Shown: positions 35,684-43,898 of the stretch, one piece after another
How the letters are laid out: each line of letters opens with the position of its first letter
How positions within the stretch are numbered: position 1 is the first letter of the stretch
DNA from: JAWBOW01 sp038825775
GTDB lineage: Archaea; Nanobdellota; Nanobdellia; Woesearchaeales; WAPY01
Direction of reading: 5' to 3'
Assembly: GCA_038825775.1 (NCBI GenBank)
Contig: JAWBOW010000001.1
Location: forward strand, 1-54,034
DNA length: 54,034 bases
Notes under the pieces: model-generated
Database searches by the model: none
Seen by the model: only the letters and a program-made list of their open reading frames with translations
What the model was told of the DNA's origin: nothing
Made by a program: the position numbers and the translations under genes

Positions 35684-35848
35684 TTATTCTTCTCCAAAAT
35701 CCTCTTTCATGGCTTCTTCAAGAATGTCCTGTGCAGTTCCTTCTTTTACCAAAGTCCCTATCTTTCCACAATAAGGACATGTTCTTGGTTTCTTGTCAGA
35801 TTTTGTTTGGAATCTGTAACCGCATGATTTGCAATAATATTTTGCCAT
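35684..35848 (-). CDS. 54-residue zinc-ribbon protein
   Basis: A small gene reading leftward from ATG 35848 with a GGTGG ribosome binding site. The protein starts MAKYYCKSCGYRFQTK and carries CKSC and CPYC, two CxxC pairs 17 residues apart, then an acidic helix (DILEEAMKEDFGEE). It resembles small rubredoxin-like or RNA polymerase-type zinc ribbons. It lies just downstream of the eL15 gene on the same strand (71-base gap), so co-transcription is plausible. Confidence 0.75.
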   Translation of the reverse strand: MAKYYCKSCGYRFQTKSDKKPRTCPYCGKIGTLVKEGTAQDILEEAMKEDFGEE

Positions 35849-35919
35849 TTTAACCACCAAAACATTTTTTGATTTAAAAAGTTTTTGGAAAAAACAACAA
35901 AAAAATTTTTTGTAATTTT

Positions 35920-36474
35920 TTATCTTACCTTCTCTGCTCCTCTTCCCTTATTCAAAAGTCCTCTGGATTTCTTAGCAGCACTTGTTAGTCCTCTGAAAAC
36001 TCTTCTTCTATGCTGTTTCTCTGCAATCCAATTTATGTTCTTATCAGCCAATATTGAAGGATGTGATTTGTCAACCAAGATTACCTCATACCAATAGTAT
36101 TTTCCGTCCTTTGCAACAAAATAAGAGTTTAGGACTTCTAAGTTTGGGTATTTTCTTGCAGCTCTTCTCTCAGCAACAACTTGATAGCTTGTCTCTAAAT
36201 CTAATCTGTTACTCATGTGCTTTGACTTTCTTCCAGCACGGGCTTTTTCACGCTTTCTGCCACCTCTCATAACTCTCTGTCTAACAATTATAAACCCTGG
36301 TTTTGCTTTGTATCCTAAAGACCTAGCTCTATCCAATCTTGTTGGTTTTTCAATTCTCACAGTTGAAGGTTCTTTTCTCCAAGAAATCAATCTTTCTCTC
36401 CAAAGCTCGTTTAATTCTTTTCTAAGTTCTTTTGGTTTTTTCCAAGTTTCTCTCAAATACTTGTACAGAGCCAT
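35920..36474 (-). CDS. rpl15e: Large-subunit ribosomal protein eL15
   Basis: A 184-residue eL15, shared by archaea and eukaryotes. Typical segments are MALYKYLRETWKKP at the N-terminus, RLDRARSLGYKAKPGFIIVRQR, the RGGRKREKARAGRKSKHM loop, and NWIAEKQHRRRVFRGLTSAAKKSRGL near the end. The start at 36474 follows GGAGGCTGATTTT; the five-codon longer form includes this ribosome binding site and is rejected. The leader contains a GC-rich structured element (36509-36559) and a TATA box at 36571-36578. The downstream zinc-ribbon gene may be in the same transcript. Confidence 0.96.
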   Translation of the reverse strand: MALYKYLRETWKKPKELRKELNELWRERLISWRKEPSTVRIEKPTRLDRARSLGYKAKPGFIIVRQRVMRGGRKREKARAGRKSKHMSNRLDLETSYQVVAERRAARKYPNLEVLNSYFVAKDGKYYWYEVILVDKSHPSILADKNINWIAEKQHRRRVFRGLTSAAKKSRGLLNKGRGAEKVR

Positions 36475-36508
36475 AAAATCAGCCTCCATTATTTTATTAT
36501 AAAATTTT

Positions 36509-36559
36509 TCCTAGCTTTTTGGTTCGGGTAAGCCATCACCCACATCCCGCAAGATAGGA
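36509..36559 (-). ncRNA. Candidate structured leader element of eL15
   Basis: A GC-rich island in otherwise A/T DNA, lying in the 5' leader of rpl15e. TCCTA (36555-36559) and TAGGA (36509-36513) can pair to close the element. Inside, the GGG at 36526-36528 can pair either with the CCC at 39-41 in the same hundred (36539-36541, GGGT/ACCC hairpin) or with the CCC at 36546-36548 (CGGG/CCCG). Two exclusive pairings suggest a switch or protein-binding leader. If transcription starts about 25 bases from the TATA box, the outer TCCTA strand may be partly outside the RNA. Function and exact ends are inference. Confidence 0.35.
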
Positions 36560-36570
36560 TTTTCAAACTC

Positions 36571-36578
36571 TTTATAAA
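36571..36578 (-). promoter_or_regulatory. TATA box of the eL15 gene
   Basis: The sequence TTTATAAA is upstream (to the right) of the GC-rich leader element of rpl15e. At the usual archaeal spacing, transcription would start near 36549, giving a leader of about 75 bases. Confidence 0.5.
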
Positions 36579-36778
36579 GCTTTTTATTTTTGACTTTTTA
36601 TTTTAAAATTTTTTGTTTTCAAAGAATTTTTTTGAGAAAAGAATATTATCCTAAAAGGTGATTTTTCTTAAGAATTCGCAAAATTAAGTGTCTTGTTCTG
36701 GATTATTTTTATTAAGCTCTTTAACTAAGTTTTTCTTTAAATTTTTGCAAACAAAAAAAAACAAGAGGTGTTGATGTT

Positions 36779-38128
36779 ATGACAAAAAAACAGAATAATT
36801 ATTCAAAAATTCAGGTTAATTATAAAATTAAAAATATGTTTTTATTTGTTTTTAGTTTGTTATTTTGTTTGGTGCTGTTTTTAAAATTAGTTTTTGCTGA
36901 CACTAATAATATAATCATAACAGAAGTTCTATACAACCCAACAGGTTCTGAAAATTGCAGGGAAGCAGTTGAGATTTATAATCCAACAAATAAGGATATT
37001 AACATTGGTGGTTGGTATTTGAGAACAAAAAGCTCATTAAAAGACGCCATTATACCACAAGGAACAATAATAAAATCAAAATCGTACTTTTTAATAGCTG
37101 ATTCTAATTGGAGTAATTGTAAAGAAGATTATTGGCCAAATGCTGATTATGAAGAATCAATAACCCTTGCAAACACTGATGGTGGAGTTGCTTTGGTTGA
37201 TAATTTGGATAATAAAATTGATAGTGTTTGTTGGGGTTCTGTGCAAGAATACTTTTGCGAAGGAGAACCAGCAGTTATTGTTGTTGAAGGAAACTCGATC
37301 TCAAGAAGATTCTTTGATGAAGAATTTATTGACACAGAAAACAATAGTTTTGATTTTTACGAAACAAGGGTTAATTTAAAAAACTCCAACTCAAGCAAAG
37401 AGCTTTCCCTAGAAATAAGTTTTAGTGTTGTTGAAGAAGATATAAGCATATTTAATGTTTCAATAACAGATGATTTAGAAAGAGAGGGCTTTCAAGTTTT
37501 ACCAAAACCAAACTCTGATAAAATAATAGTAATAAGTGCAAAAACAAGTATTAACAATAGCGTTTTAAAGTGTTCTGTTGAAGGTCTTGGCCAGAAAGAA
37601 ATGATTTTTAATAATGGCTCTTATTTTGTTAATTTCTCAATTCCACACTATTTTGAACCAAAGGATTATGAAGTGATCATTTATGCGTATTACAACAACA
37701 GAACAACTTCTTACTCAACAAGTTTTAGTTTTGAAGAGTTACTTGCAATTATGATTGATTCAAAGAATATTGAGTTTGGAAATATTATTAGAGGGGAAGA
37801 AAAAATAATACTTGGTGACAATGACACTTCAACAATACAAAAGCCAACAATAAAGAATATTGGAAATGTTAATGCTAACATAATAATAACAAACACAGAG
37901 TTTTATAAGAACAACACGAACAGCATAAGCTTTCCTAGTGGAATGATAATGTATTCTTTCAGCAATGATTTTTCAAAATTTTATGGTTATTTGAATGAAA
38001 CAAAAATAGTGAACCTAAACATAAAACCAGCAGAAAAGATGCCAATAAACTTTAAGATTTTTGTTCCTGAAGAACAAGAGTTGGGAGTTTATTATGGAAG
38101 TTTAATGATTGGAATGATAAAGAGCTAA
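36779..38128 (+). CDS. Secreted protein with lamin-tail-type domain
   Basis: A 449-residue exported protein. A positively charged start and hydrophobic helix (about residues 20-40, ending FADTNN) form a signal peptide or anchor. A lamin-tail-like domain follows (about 44-165): IIITEVLYNPTGS, EAVEIYNPTNKDINIGGWYL, IPQGTIIKSKSYFLIAD and DSVCWG. The remainder is beta-rich, Asn-rich, with a C-terminal Ig-like domain and many N-glycosylation sequons. GAGGTG eight bases before the ATG is the ribosome binding site. The following gene encodes another membrane-anchored surface protein. A role in envelope structure is likely. Confidence 0.8.
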   Translation: MTKKQNNYSKIQVNYKIKNMFLFVFSLLFCLVLFLKLVFADTNNIIITEVLYNPTGSENCREAVEIYNPTNKDINIGGWYLRTKSSLKDAIIPQGTIIKSKSYFLIADSNWSNCKEDYWPNADYEESITLANTDGGVALVDNLDNKIDSVCWGSVQEYFCEGEPAVIVVEGNSISRRFFDEEFIDTENNSFDFYETRVNLKNSNSSKELSLEISFSVVEEDISIFNVSITDDLEREGFQVLPKPNSDKIIVISAKTSINNSVLKCSVEGLGQKEMIFNNGSYFVNFSIPHYFEPKDYEVIIYAYYNNRTTSYSTSFSFEELLAIMIDSKNIEFGNIIRGEEKIILGDNDTSTIQKPTIKNIGNVNANIIITNTEFYKNNTNSISFPSGMIMYSFSNDFSKFYGYLNETKIVNLNIKPAEKMPINFKIFVPEEQELGVYYGSLMIGMIKS

Positions 38129-38560
38129 AAATTATTTTGAATCAAAGAGATCTTAGAGAAAAGGTTATAAATGGTAAAATAAGATGGCTGGAAATTTTAA
38201 AAAATTTTTATTTATAATCATTTATAATTTATACAATCATACAAGAAATATTTCAAAAGTTTGGATTTGAAGTTTAAAGAAAAAATATTGAGGGCTAAAA
38301 AAGTGTTTTATTTGCTGTAAATATAAGGCCGGTTTAAAAACTGATATGCCAGATAAAAATAAAAAATGCAAATTAAAATTTTAAAAAGTAAAAGATTGTA
38401 TAAAAAATTTTGAAGAGGAATTTTGAATCAAGATTGAAGAGTAAAAAAGTTCTGATTAAAATACAAAACCTTTTTTGAAAACAAAAAATATTTGTGTAGA
38501 AAACAAAAAAACAAAAAAGAAAAAAATTGAATATTCAAAAATAAAGTCTTTTGGTTTTTT
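38129..38560. other. Intergenic stretch without a visible gene
   Basis: About 430 bases of A/T-rich DNA between two surface-protein genes on the same strand. I find no open frame of more than about 40 codons with a ribosome binding site and no tRNA or C/D-box motifs. TTGAATCAA occurs twice (near 38144 and 38423), and a short GC-richer patch (AAGGCCGG) is near 38328. It could be an untranslated part of a shared transcript. Confidence 0.5.
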
Positions 38561-39271
38561 GTGCAAAAATCTAAAATGTTTAAAAAAAAAAGAACAGACA
38601 AAAAAATAAATTTCAATAAAATGCGAGTTGAAAATTTTAAACAAAAAAAGTGTTTTAAGCTTTTGTGGTTAACTAATTATTTTTTTATCACACTGGTATT
38701 TTTGTTGTTTATTCTAAAAAACTCTTTTGGACTATCACTAGGTATAAGTCCCCCAACAATAATTTTTGAAGAAGAAGATATTAAAAAACAAGATTATAAG
38801 GAAATAATAATATTTAACCCGAACGATGAAGGATTTTTTATTATTTCTGAATCCAAAAATTACAGAATTGTTCCAAAAAACTTTTTCATAAGCAGTGAAA
38901 ATCAAAAGAGCGTAAAAATTTTTGCTGATTCTTGCGTGAATGAAAACATAACATTCTTCCTTAATTCAAACACAAACCTATTTCCTGCACTAAAATTAGC
39001 TGTTCTTTGCAACAAAACAATAAAAGAAAATAATCTGAAAATTCAGGAGAACTTTAATAATTATGATTTGAGTGCTGAGAATTCTGGAATTGAAAGTTTA
39101 GAATCAGAATTAAATAAGCAAAAAAACAAACCAAACAAAATGATAGGTTTTTTTGTTTCGTTTAGCATAGTAATTTCAGGACTTTTAGTTTATTTCTCAC
39201 TAAACAAAAGAGAATTCAGGAAGATTAAAAGAATAGTTAAGGAATTTTTAAGAGAGGAAACTGATTTTTAG
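38561..39271 (+). CDS. Membrane-anchored surface protein with N- and C-terminal hydrophobic segments
   Basis: A 236-residue protein. After a basic N-terminus, a hydrophobic segment (about residues 37-59) precedes LSLGISPPTIIFEEEDI, the usual start of an archaeal surface beta-sandwich. The domain has two cysteines (positions near 125 and 145) that could form a disulfide. A second hydrophobic segment (about 197-213) anchors the C-terminus, followed by a basic cytoplasmic tail. One of the internal methionines (for example that of MRVENF) may be the true start, because no ribosome binding site precedes 38561. It is probably linked to the preceding lamin-tail-type gene. Confidence 0.65.
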   Translation: MQKSKMFKKKRTDKKINFNKMRVENFKQKKCFKLLWLTNYFFITLVFLLFILKNSFGLSLGISPPTIIFEEEDIKKQDYKEIIIFNPNDEGFFIISESKNYRIVPKNFFISSENQKSVKIFADSCVNENITFFLNSNTNLFPALKLAVLCNKTIKENNLKIQENFNNYDLSAENSGIESLESELNKQKNKPNKMIGFFVSFSIVISGLLVYFSLNKREFRKIKRIVKEFLREETDF

Positions 39272-39782
39272 TTTTTTAAGTGAAAAATTAGTTTTTTAAT
39301 AAGTGTTTTGGTTGCGAGCAAGAATAAAACAAAAAATAAAATCAAAGACAAATATAAAATAAGATTTATTCAAAAATTTTAGAACAAAAATGTTTGAAGA
39401 AAAAACATAAATAGAACACCAAAAGAAATAAAAAATAATAAAAAATTGTAAAAATAAAATTTTTTAGTGTGGACTAAAGAATAAAAAATGGCATAAAGAA
39501 AATCTAAAAATAAAAAATTATTATAAAGAACCAGGGATGGCAAATAGTAGGGGAGTTTGTATTTTTGGCGACAGAATTACTTTCATTCAAAAAAATAGGA
39601 AATAAAAAAGTAAAAATAAGAAAAAATTATAAAAATAATAAGAAAAAAATTGTTTTTGAGATTTAATTTTAGGATTAAAAACATAACACATGAGAAAAAT
39701 AAATTTTAAATTTTAAGAAATAAAAAAGTATAGAACTAAAATGGTTTCTTATAAATACTATTGTTTTTAGTTCAATTTTAAT
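39272..39782. other. Long convergent intergenic region, no gene seen
   Basis: About 510 bases, extremely A-rich on the given strand, lying between the 3' ends of a surface-protein gene and the pseudouridine synthase gene. One patch at about 39530-39585 is less A/T-rich (GGGATGG, GTAGGGGAG, TTGGCGACAG) and could mark a small RNA, but I cannot fold a convincing stem and find no promoter in register. Confidence 0.5.
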
Positions 39783-40466
39783 TCAAATGTATCTTTGTAT
39801 TTTTTCATAAACTTCTCTTTTTGAAATAAAGAAATACTCTCCTGGCCTCAGATTTTTTAGTGTAAAACCATCAATTCTAATTCTCTTCAACTTATTAATC
39901 CTGTAACCCATTCTTGAAAAAATTCTTTTTAGAATGTGTTTTTCTCCATGACTAATGATTATTTTTAACCTTGTCCTTGATTTGTTTATTGAATGAATTT
40001 TAACATTCATTCTCCTGCCATCAACCACTAACTCATTAATCCTCTTAAAATCCTTAGTATCAAACTGCTTGTTAAGTTTAATCTCGTATTCCTTCTCAAC
40101 TTTGAATCTTGGGTGTGTTAAAATATTTATGACATAACCGTCATTGGTTAAAAACAATAATCCTTCTGCATCCTTGTCAAGTCTTCCTGCAAAATCAATT
40201 TTTTGTTTAACATTAACAAAATCGAGAATGTTTGGTCTTTCAATCATTGAGGTTGTTGTTATGACATTCTTTGGCTTGTAAAAGATTATGTAAATGTTTT
40301 TTTCAGGTAAAATTATGCTTTCATCTATTCTTACTTTGTCAAAATCTTTTACTTCTTGATTCTTTGTTGCTTTCAACCCATTAATAGTTACCCTTCCATT
40401 CTCTATTAATTCTGAGATTTTTCTCCTTGGAATTCCTGATTTTGAAAGGTATTCTTCAATTTTCAT
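39783..40466 (-). CDS. S4-domain pseudouridine synthase, RsuA/RluB type
   Basis: A 227-residue enzyme. An S4 RNA-binding domain (residues 1-55: MKIEEYLSKSGIPRRKISEL) precedes the RsuA-type catalytic domain, with YKPKNVITT, the active-site motif AGRLDKDAEGLLFLTNDG (catalytic Asp) and EKEYEIKL. The C-terminal motif VKIHSINKSRTRLKIIISHGEKHILKRI has family character. RsuA/RluB enzymes modify rRNA and are mainly bacterial; archaea usually rely on TruA, TruB/Cbf5, TruD and Pus10. Bacterial ancestry by transfer is therefore likely. It follows the helicase gene by 45 bases on the same strand. Confidence 0.88.
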   Translation of the reverse strand: MKIEEYLSKSGIPRRKISELIENGRVTINGLKATKNQEVKDFDKVRIDESIILPEKNIYIIFYKPKNVITTTSMIERPNILDFVNVKQKIDFAGRLDKDAEGLLFLTNDGYVINILTHPRFKVEKEYEIKLNKQFDTKDFKRINELVVDGRRMNVKIHSINKSRTRLKIIISHGEKHILKRIFSRMGYRINKLKRIRIDGFTLKNLRPGEYFFISKREVYEKIQRYI

Positions 40467-40511
40467 AATAACCTCACAATAACCTAACGATCAAAAATAT
40501 TTTTTGCTTTG

Positions 40512-42083
40512 TTACAAATCCTCAAAATCTTGTAAAAATCTCTTTATTGGAATATTTTCCTTGTCCTTCGTGTTTTTAAAATCAGCATCTATTTGTTCCT
40601 TAACTTTCAAAGCTGTTTTCTCTCCAAGCAGTTTTGAAAGGATTGAATAAGGAGTTTTTTTAAGATCACTAATTGTTTTTATGTTATTGTTATAAAGCTT
40701 TCTAGCTCTTATTCTTCCTATGCCTTCAACCTTTAATAACGGCAACAACTCTTCCTTAACACCATACCTCAATCTTAATCTCGTCTTATTTATTTTAGTT
40801 AGGATGCTCTTTAATTTTAATATAACAGCAATTTCATGACAAGCGTAGAGAAGCCAATCAAGGATTTCTATCTTTGAGTGAAGCTCTCCCGGCCTTATAG
40901 AGTATTTCTCCAGAAGGTATTCCTCATCAATTTCATTAATCCAATCATAAAAAACCATTGCTGTTTTAAAAGCATTAAGAAAATCATCATACTCTTCATC
41001 ATAAGAATTTGGTATTTCTTCTAAAATTTCGTCTTGAAATTTTGTCAAAAGTTCTTCATAATCCTCAAACTCTCTTACTTTAACGTTTAAGTAAGGCCTG
41101 AGTTCTAAGGTGTGAGTGCACAGTTGCAAAAATGAGAATTCTGTTTTTTCCTTTTTTTTCAAAAGATTCTTTATTAAGTAACGTGCTGTTAATGGGTCTA
41201 AGTAAAGCTCGGCAACCCTTTTTCCCAACAAAGTTGCCCTGAACTTTTCCTCATCACTAAATTCAAAAGCGGTTTTAAAATCATCAGAATCACTGGTTAT
41301 AAAATCCCACTTTTTTAACAAAACCAAGTTTTTGTTTATTAACTCCTCAATCTTCCTAAAATCTCCAAATTGAAAAGCCCAAAATGTTTTCTTAAAAAAA
41401 TCATAAATCTCTGATTTTGTTCTCGTAATATTAGTTGATATCAAACTTAACAAGTAAGTCCTAAAAACTGGTTCAACAGCTAGTTTTGAATAAATTTCTT
41501 CTGGCTCTCCAAGAATAAAGTGTTCTACCAAATCCCTTATTTCTGATTCAGAGTTTGCAAAGCAAATTGCTTGTCCTTCACTATCATACTTTGGCCTTCC
41601 TGCTCTTCCAAACATCTGCTGAACTTCTAAAACAGGAATCCAAGTCATTCCTCTCAAAGAGTATCTCTTTAAATCCCTCACTATCACCCTAAATGCTGGA
41701 AGATCAACTCCAAAGGCCAGTGTTGGGGTGCAACAAATAACTTTTATAATTCCACTCCTAAAATTTTCCTCTATCAAATGCCTTTGTTTTGCGACTAGGC
41801 CTGAATGGTGAAAAGCAATTCCTGATTTTAAGCAATAAGCCAATTTTTCGCACTGCTTTGTTGGTCTTGGCAGAACATTTAAAACTTCATCCGAGAGAAT
41901 TTTGTATTGTTCTGATTTTAGCTTTAGATTTTTAGCTATTAACTCTGCTGTTTTTTCAGCTCTCTGCTTTGTGTTAACAAAAACCAAAGCTTGTTTTCCA
42001 AGCTTTACCGTATCATAAATTATATCAAGTAAGTTGTCCTCGAATTTTTCCTCTATTTTAACAACTTCCTTTTTTATCTTCAT
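40512..42083 (-). CDS. Hel308/Ski2-like helicase lacking RecA domain 1
   Basis: A 523-residue protein matching only the C-terminal two-thirds of Hel308-type superfamily 2 helicases, which are normally about 700-750 residues. Present are motif IV (ALVFVNTKQRAE), FHHSGL, motif V (TPTLAFGVDLPAF), motif VI (QMFGRAGRP), then the winged-helix, ratchet and HhH parts (VEGIGRIRARKLYNNNI). Absent are the Q motif, Walker A, DExH and motif III. The protein begins just at the RecA1/RecA2 boundary, and no missing half lies upstream. It is either half of a split helicase whose partner is elsewhere or a non-catalytic derivative. No good ribosome binding site precedes its ATG. Confidence 0.85.
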   Translation of the reverse strand: MKIKKEVVKIEEKFEDNLLDIIYDTVKLGKQALVFVNTKQRAEKTAELIAKNLKLKSEQYKILSDEVLNVLPRPTKQCEKLAYCLKSGIAFHHSGLVAKQRHLIEENFRSGIIKVICCTPTLAFGVDLPAFRVIVRDLKRYSLRGMTWIPVLEVQQMFGRAGRPKYDSEGQAICFANSESEIRDLVEHFILGEPEEIYSKLAVEPVFRTYLLSLISTNITRTKSEIYDFFKKTFWAFQFGDFRKIEELINKNLVLLKKWDFITSDSDDFKTAFEFSDEEKFRATLLGKRVAELYLDPLTARYLIKNLLKKKEKTEFSFLQLCTHTLELRPYLNVKVREFEDYEELLTKFQDEILEEIPNSYDEEYDDFLNAFKTAMVFYDWINEIDEEYLLEKYSIRPGELHSKIEILDWLLYACHEIAVILKLKSILTKINKTRLRLRYGVKEELLPLLKVEGIGRIRARKLYNNNIKTISDLKKTPYSILSKLLGEKTALKVKEQIDADFKNTKDKENIPIKRFLQDFEDL

Positions 42084-42211
42084 ATTTGTTTTGAAAATTT
42101 TTGTATTTAAAATTCTTTTTTTTATTTTTTATTTTTTTAAAACAAAAATTTTTTTATTAAGCAATAAAAAAAGAAAGATTTAAATATAAGTTTTTTTTAA
42201 AAAATTATTTA

Positions 42212-42373
42212 ATGAACATTACAAGCGAGCAAACAGAAGAAGAGTTTTCAGAACTTTGTTCTTTATGCAAATTTAGAGATCAATGTAATGATTATATTAT
42301 GAGCAAAAATTCTAACATGAAAGGTTTTTCTGTTTTTATAATTGAGTGCCCAAATTATAAAAGAGAAGAATAA
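42212..42373 (+). CDS. 53-residue four-cysteine protein
   Basis: A small gene with protein start MNITSEQTEEEFSELCSLC. Cysteines form CSLCKFRDQC near residues 16-25 and a fourth lies in IECPNYKREE near the end, enough for one zinc or iron-sulfur site. A strong TATA box (GATTTAAATATAAG) is about 30 bases upstream, and the transcript would be nearly leaderless. It lies between the helicase (divergent) and the tRNA-Gln gene (convergent). No family is recognised with certainty; the acidic first half and compact size suggest a small regulatory or scaffold protein. Confidence 0.65.
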   Translation: MNITSEQTEEEFSELCSLCKFRDQCNDYIMSKNSNMKGFSVFIIECPNYKREE

Positions 42374-42422
42374 AAGTTTTTTATCAAAAAAAATTTCTTC
42401 TAAAAAAAATTATAATAAAGTA

Positions 42423-42544
42423 TAGCCCCGCCCGGATTCGAACCGGGGTCCCAGGCTTTCTCCAAAATCAAATTTTTAATTTTTTAGTTTTTTAATTTTG
42501 ATTTTTCCAAAGGCCTGGATGATTGGCCGCTACACCACGGGGCT
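42423..42544 (-). tRNA. tRNA-Gln (anticodon TTG) with a 49-base intron
   Basis: Read leftward, the gene has the archaeal tRNA-Gln start AGCCCCGTGGTGTAGCGGCC, acceptor stem AGCCCCG/CGGGGCT and T arm GGTTCGAATCC. The anticodon stem CAGGC/GCCTG holds C-T-TTG-G-A once an intron is removed after position 37. The intron (about 42459-42506) is 49 bases, almost pure A/T, and contains AAATCAAA/TTTGATTT, which pair to form the intron helix beside the splice sites. Removal leaves a normal 73-base tRNA. The position is the canonical one for the archaeal splicing endonuclease. Confidence 0.9.
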
Positions 42545-42693
42545 GAAATGCAAAAATTTTTTTATTAGTAAAAGTAAAAAATTCTATTAGTGGAAATTTG
42601 TTTTGTATTTAAAAATGTTTTGCTAAACTTAAATTTAAATTTTTAATACTAAAATTTAAATAGTGCATTTGTTTATAAAAGAAGTGGGGTGTT

Positions 42694-43428
42694 ATGAAAG
42701 GCATTTTTGTAATGGTTGATGGACTTGACGCGTCTGGAAAATCAGTAATAATAAATGCTTTTAAAGAATGGAGTTCTATGAAAAAATTAAGAATTCTTGT
42801 TCTAAAGGATTATTGTGAAGAACACAAAAACCTGCCAGAGCCAGAAGAAATCCAAGATTATGATGTTATAATAAGCAATGAGCCAACAGATGCTCTTGTT
42901 GGAAAAGCTATTAGGGAAGAACTCATAAAGCAAAACTCTCGAGATTACAGTGCAGCAACAATAGCACAAGCATTTTCTTTGGATAGAGAAATACTATATA
43001 AAAGAGTAATAATTCCTGCAATAAAACAAAACAAACTAATTTTTCAGGACAGGGGAGTTGTCTCTTCTTTTGTTTATCAACCAGTTCAAGAACACATACC
43101 ACTCAATGAATTGATAAAACTTCCTGGAAACAGATTAGCTTTGGAGTATGCTCCTAATCTGTTAATAATTACAAAGGTTTCTCCAGAAGTTGTTATGGAA
43201 AGAATCGAAAAGAAGGGAATGAGTGCTGCAACAATTTTTACAAACTTATTATTCCAAAGAAAGATTTCTGAAAGATACAACAGCATTTGGCTTAGAGAAT
43301 TATTTGAAAAGTTTGGAACAAGGATAGTTTATATTTCAACAGAGCCGCCGTTAACAGAAGAAGACACTAAGAGAAAAGCAATTGAAGTATTAGAAGAGTT
43401 CCTAAAAAGTTCTGGAAGAAGTTTTTAA
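42694..43428 (+). CDS. tmk: Thymidylate kinase-like nucleoside monophosphate kinase
   Basis: A 244-residue P-loop kinase starting MKGIFVMVDGLDASGKS, with the P-loop at residues 10-17, the dTMP kinase DRGVVSSFVYQ motif (DR(Y/G)xxSxxAYQ-like) near residue 118, and SNEPTDALVGKAIRE where the family has the substrate-binding EPGGT/EPT segment. It is about 30-40 residues longer than typical enzymes, with an insert near residues 30-60. It makes dTDP from dTMP. GGGGTG just before the ATG is the ribosome binding site. It appears monocistronic. Confidence 0.88.
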   Translation: MKGIFVMVDGLDASGKSVIINAFKEWSSMKKLRILVLKDYCEEHKNLPEPEEIQDYDVIISNEPTDALVGKAIREELIKQNSRDYSAATIAQAFSLDREILYKRVIIPAIKQNKLIFQDRGVVSSFVYQPVQEHIPLNELIKLPGNRLALEYAPNLLIITKVSPEVVMERIEKKGMSAATIFTNLLFQRKISERYNSIWLRELFEKFGTRIVYISTEPPLTEEDTKRKAIEVLEEFLKSSGRSF

Positions 43429-43559
43429 AAAGAATTTTAGAACAAAAATTTAAAATAAAAAATCATAATTTGTTTTTTTAGCTTTTTATTGGTTTTTGTT
43501 CCTAACAAATTTTTGATCAACTCTTAAAATTATACTCTTCTCTGCTTGCTTGTAAAAAA

Positions 43560-43736
43560 TCATTCGAGAATATTAGTTTCTATTAACTCATTTATTTCCT
43601 CATCCTCTGTTTTTATTTCTGAAATCTCACCTTGTTTCTGCTCTTCCTTTTTTTCGCTCTTAAAGAACTGGTCCAATCTTTTGTTACTAATCATCGTCTT
43701 AAAACTAATGTGTTGTTCTATCACCCTTTCTCTCAT
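43560..43736 (-). CDS. 58-residue charged hypothetical protein
   Basis: A leftward frame from ATG 43736 gives a protein starting MRERVIEQHISFKTMISNK, followed by a Lys/Glu/Gln-rich helix and an acidic end. AGGAA eight bases upstream could be a weak ribosome binding site, and TTTAAATATTAG about 25-30 bases upstream matches a TATA box. The composition is protein-like, with charged rather than hydrophobic residues, unlike the complementary 67-codon frame. No family is recognised. Confidence 0.5.
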   Translation of the reverse strand: MRERVIEQHISFKTMISNKRLDQFFKSEKKEEQKQGEISEIKTEDEEINELIETNILE

Positions 43737-43898
43737 AAATTTTTCCTAAAATTAACTAATATTTAAATAAATTCAATATTTAAAATATAAATTAAAAAAA
43801 AGATTTAGCAAAGATATTTTAAAAGTATAATAAAAACCACTTTTTTGGAGCAACAAAAAAATTATGAAAGAAAAACAAAAAATAAAAGATTAAAAAAA

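Noticed and set aside
39530..39585. Small RNA in the long convergent gap
   Set aside because: Slightly higher GC content only; no promoter in register and no stable fold could be drawn by eye.
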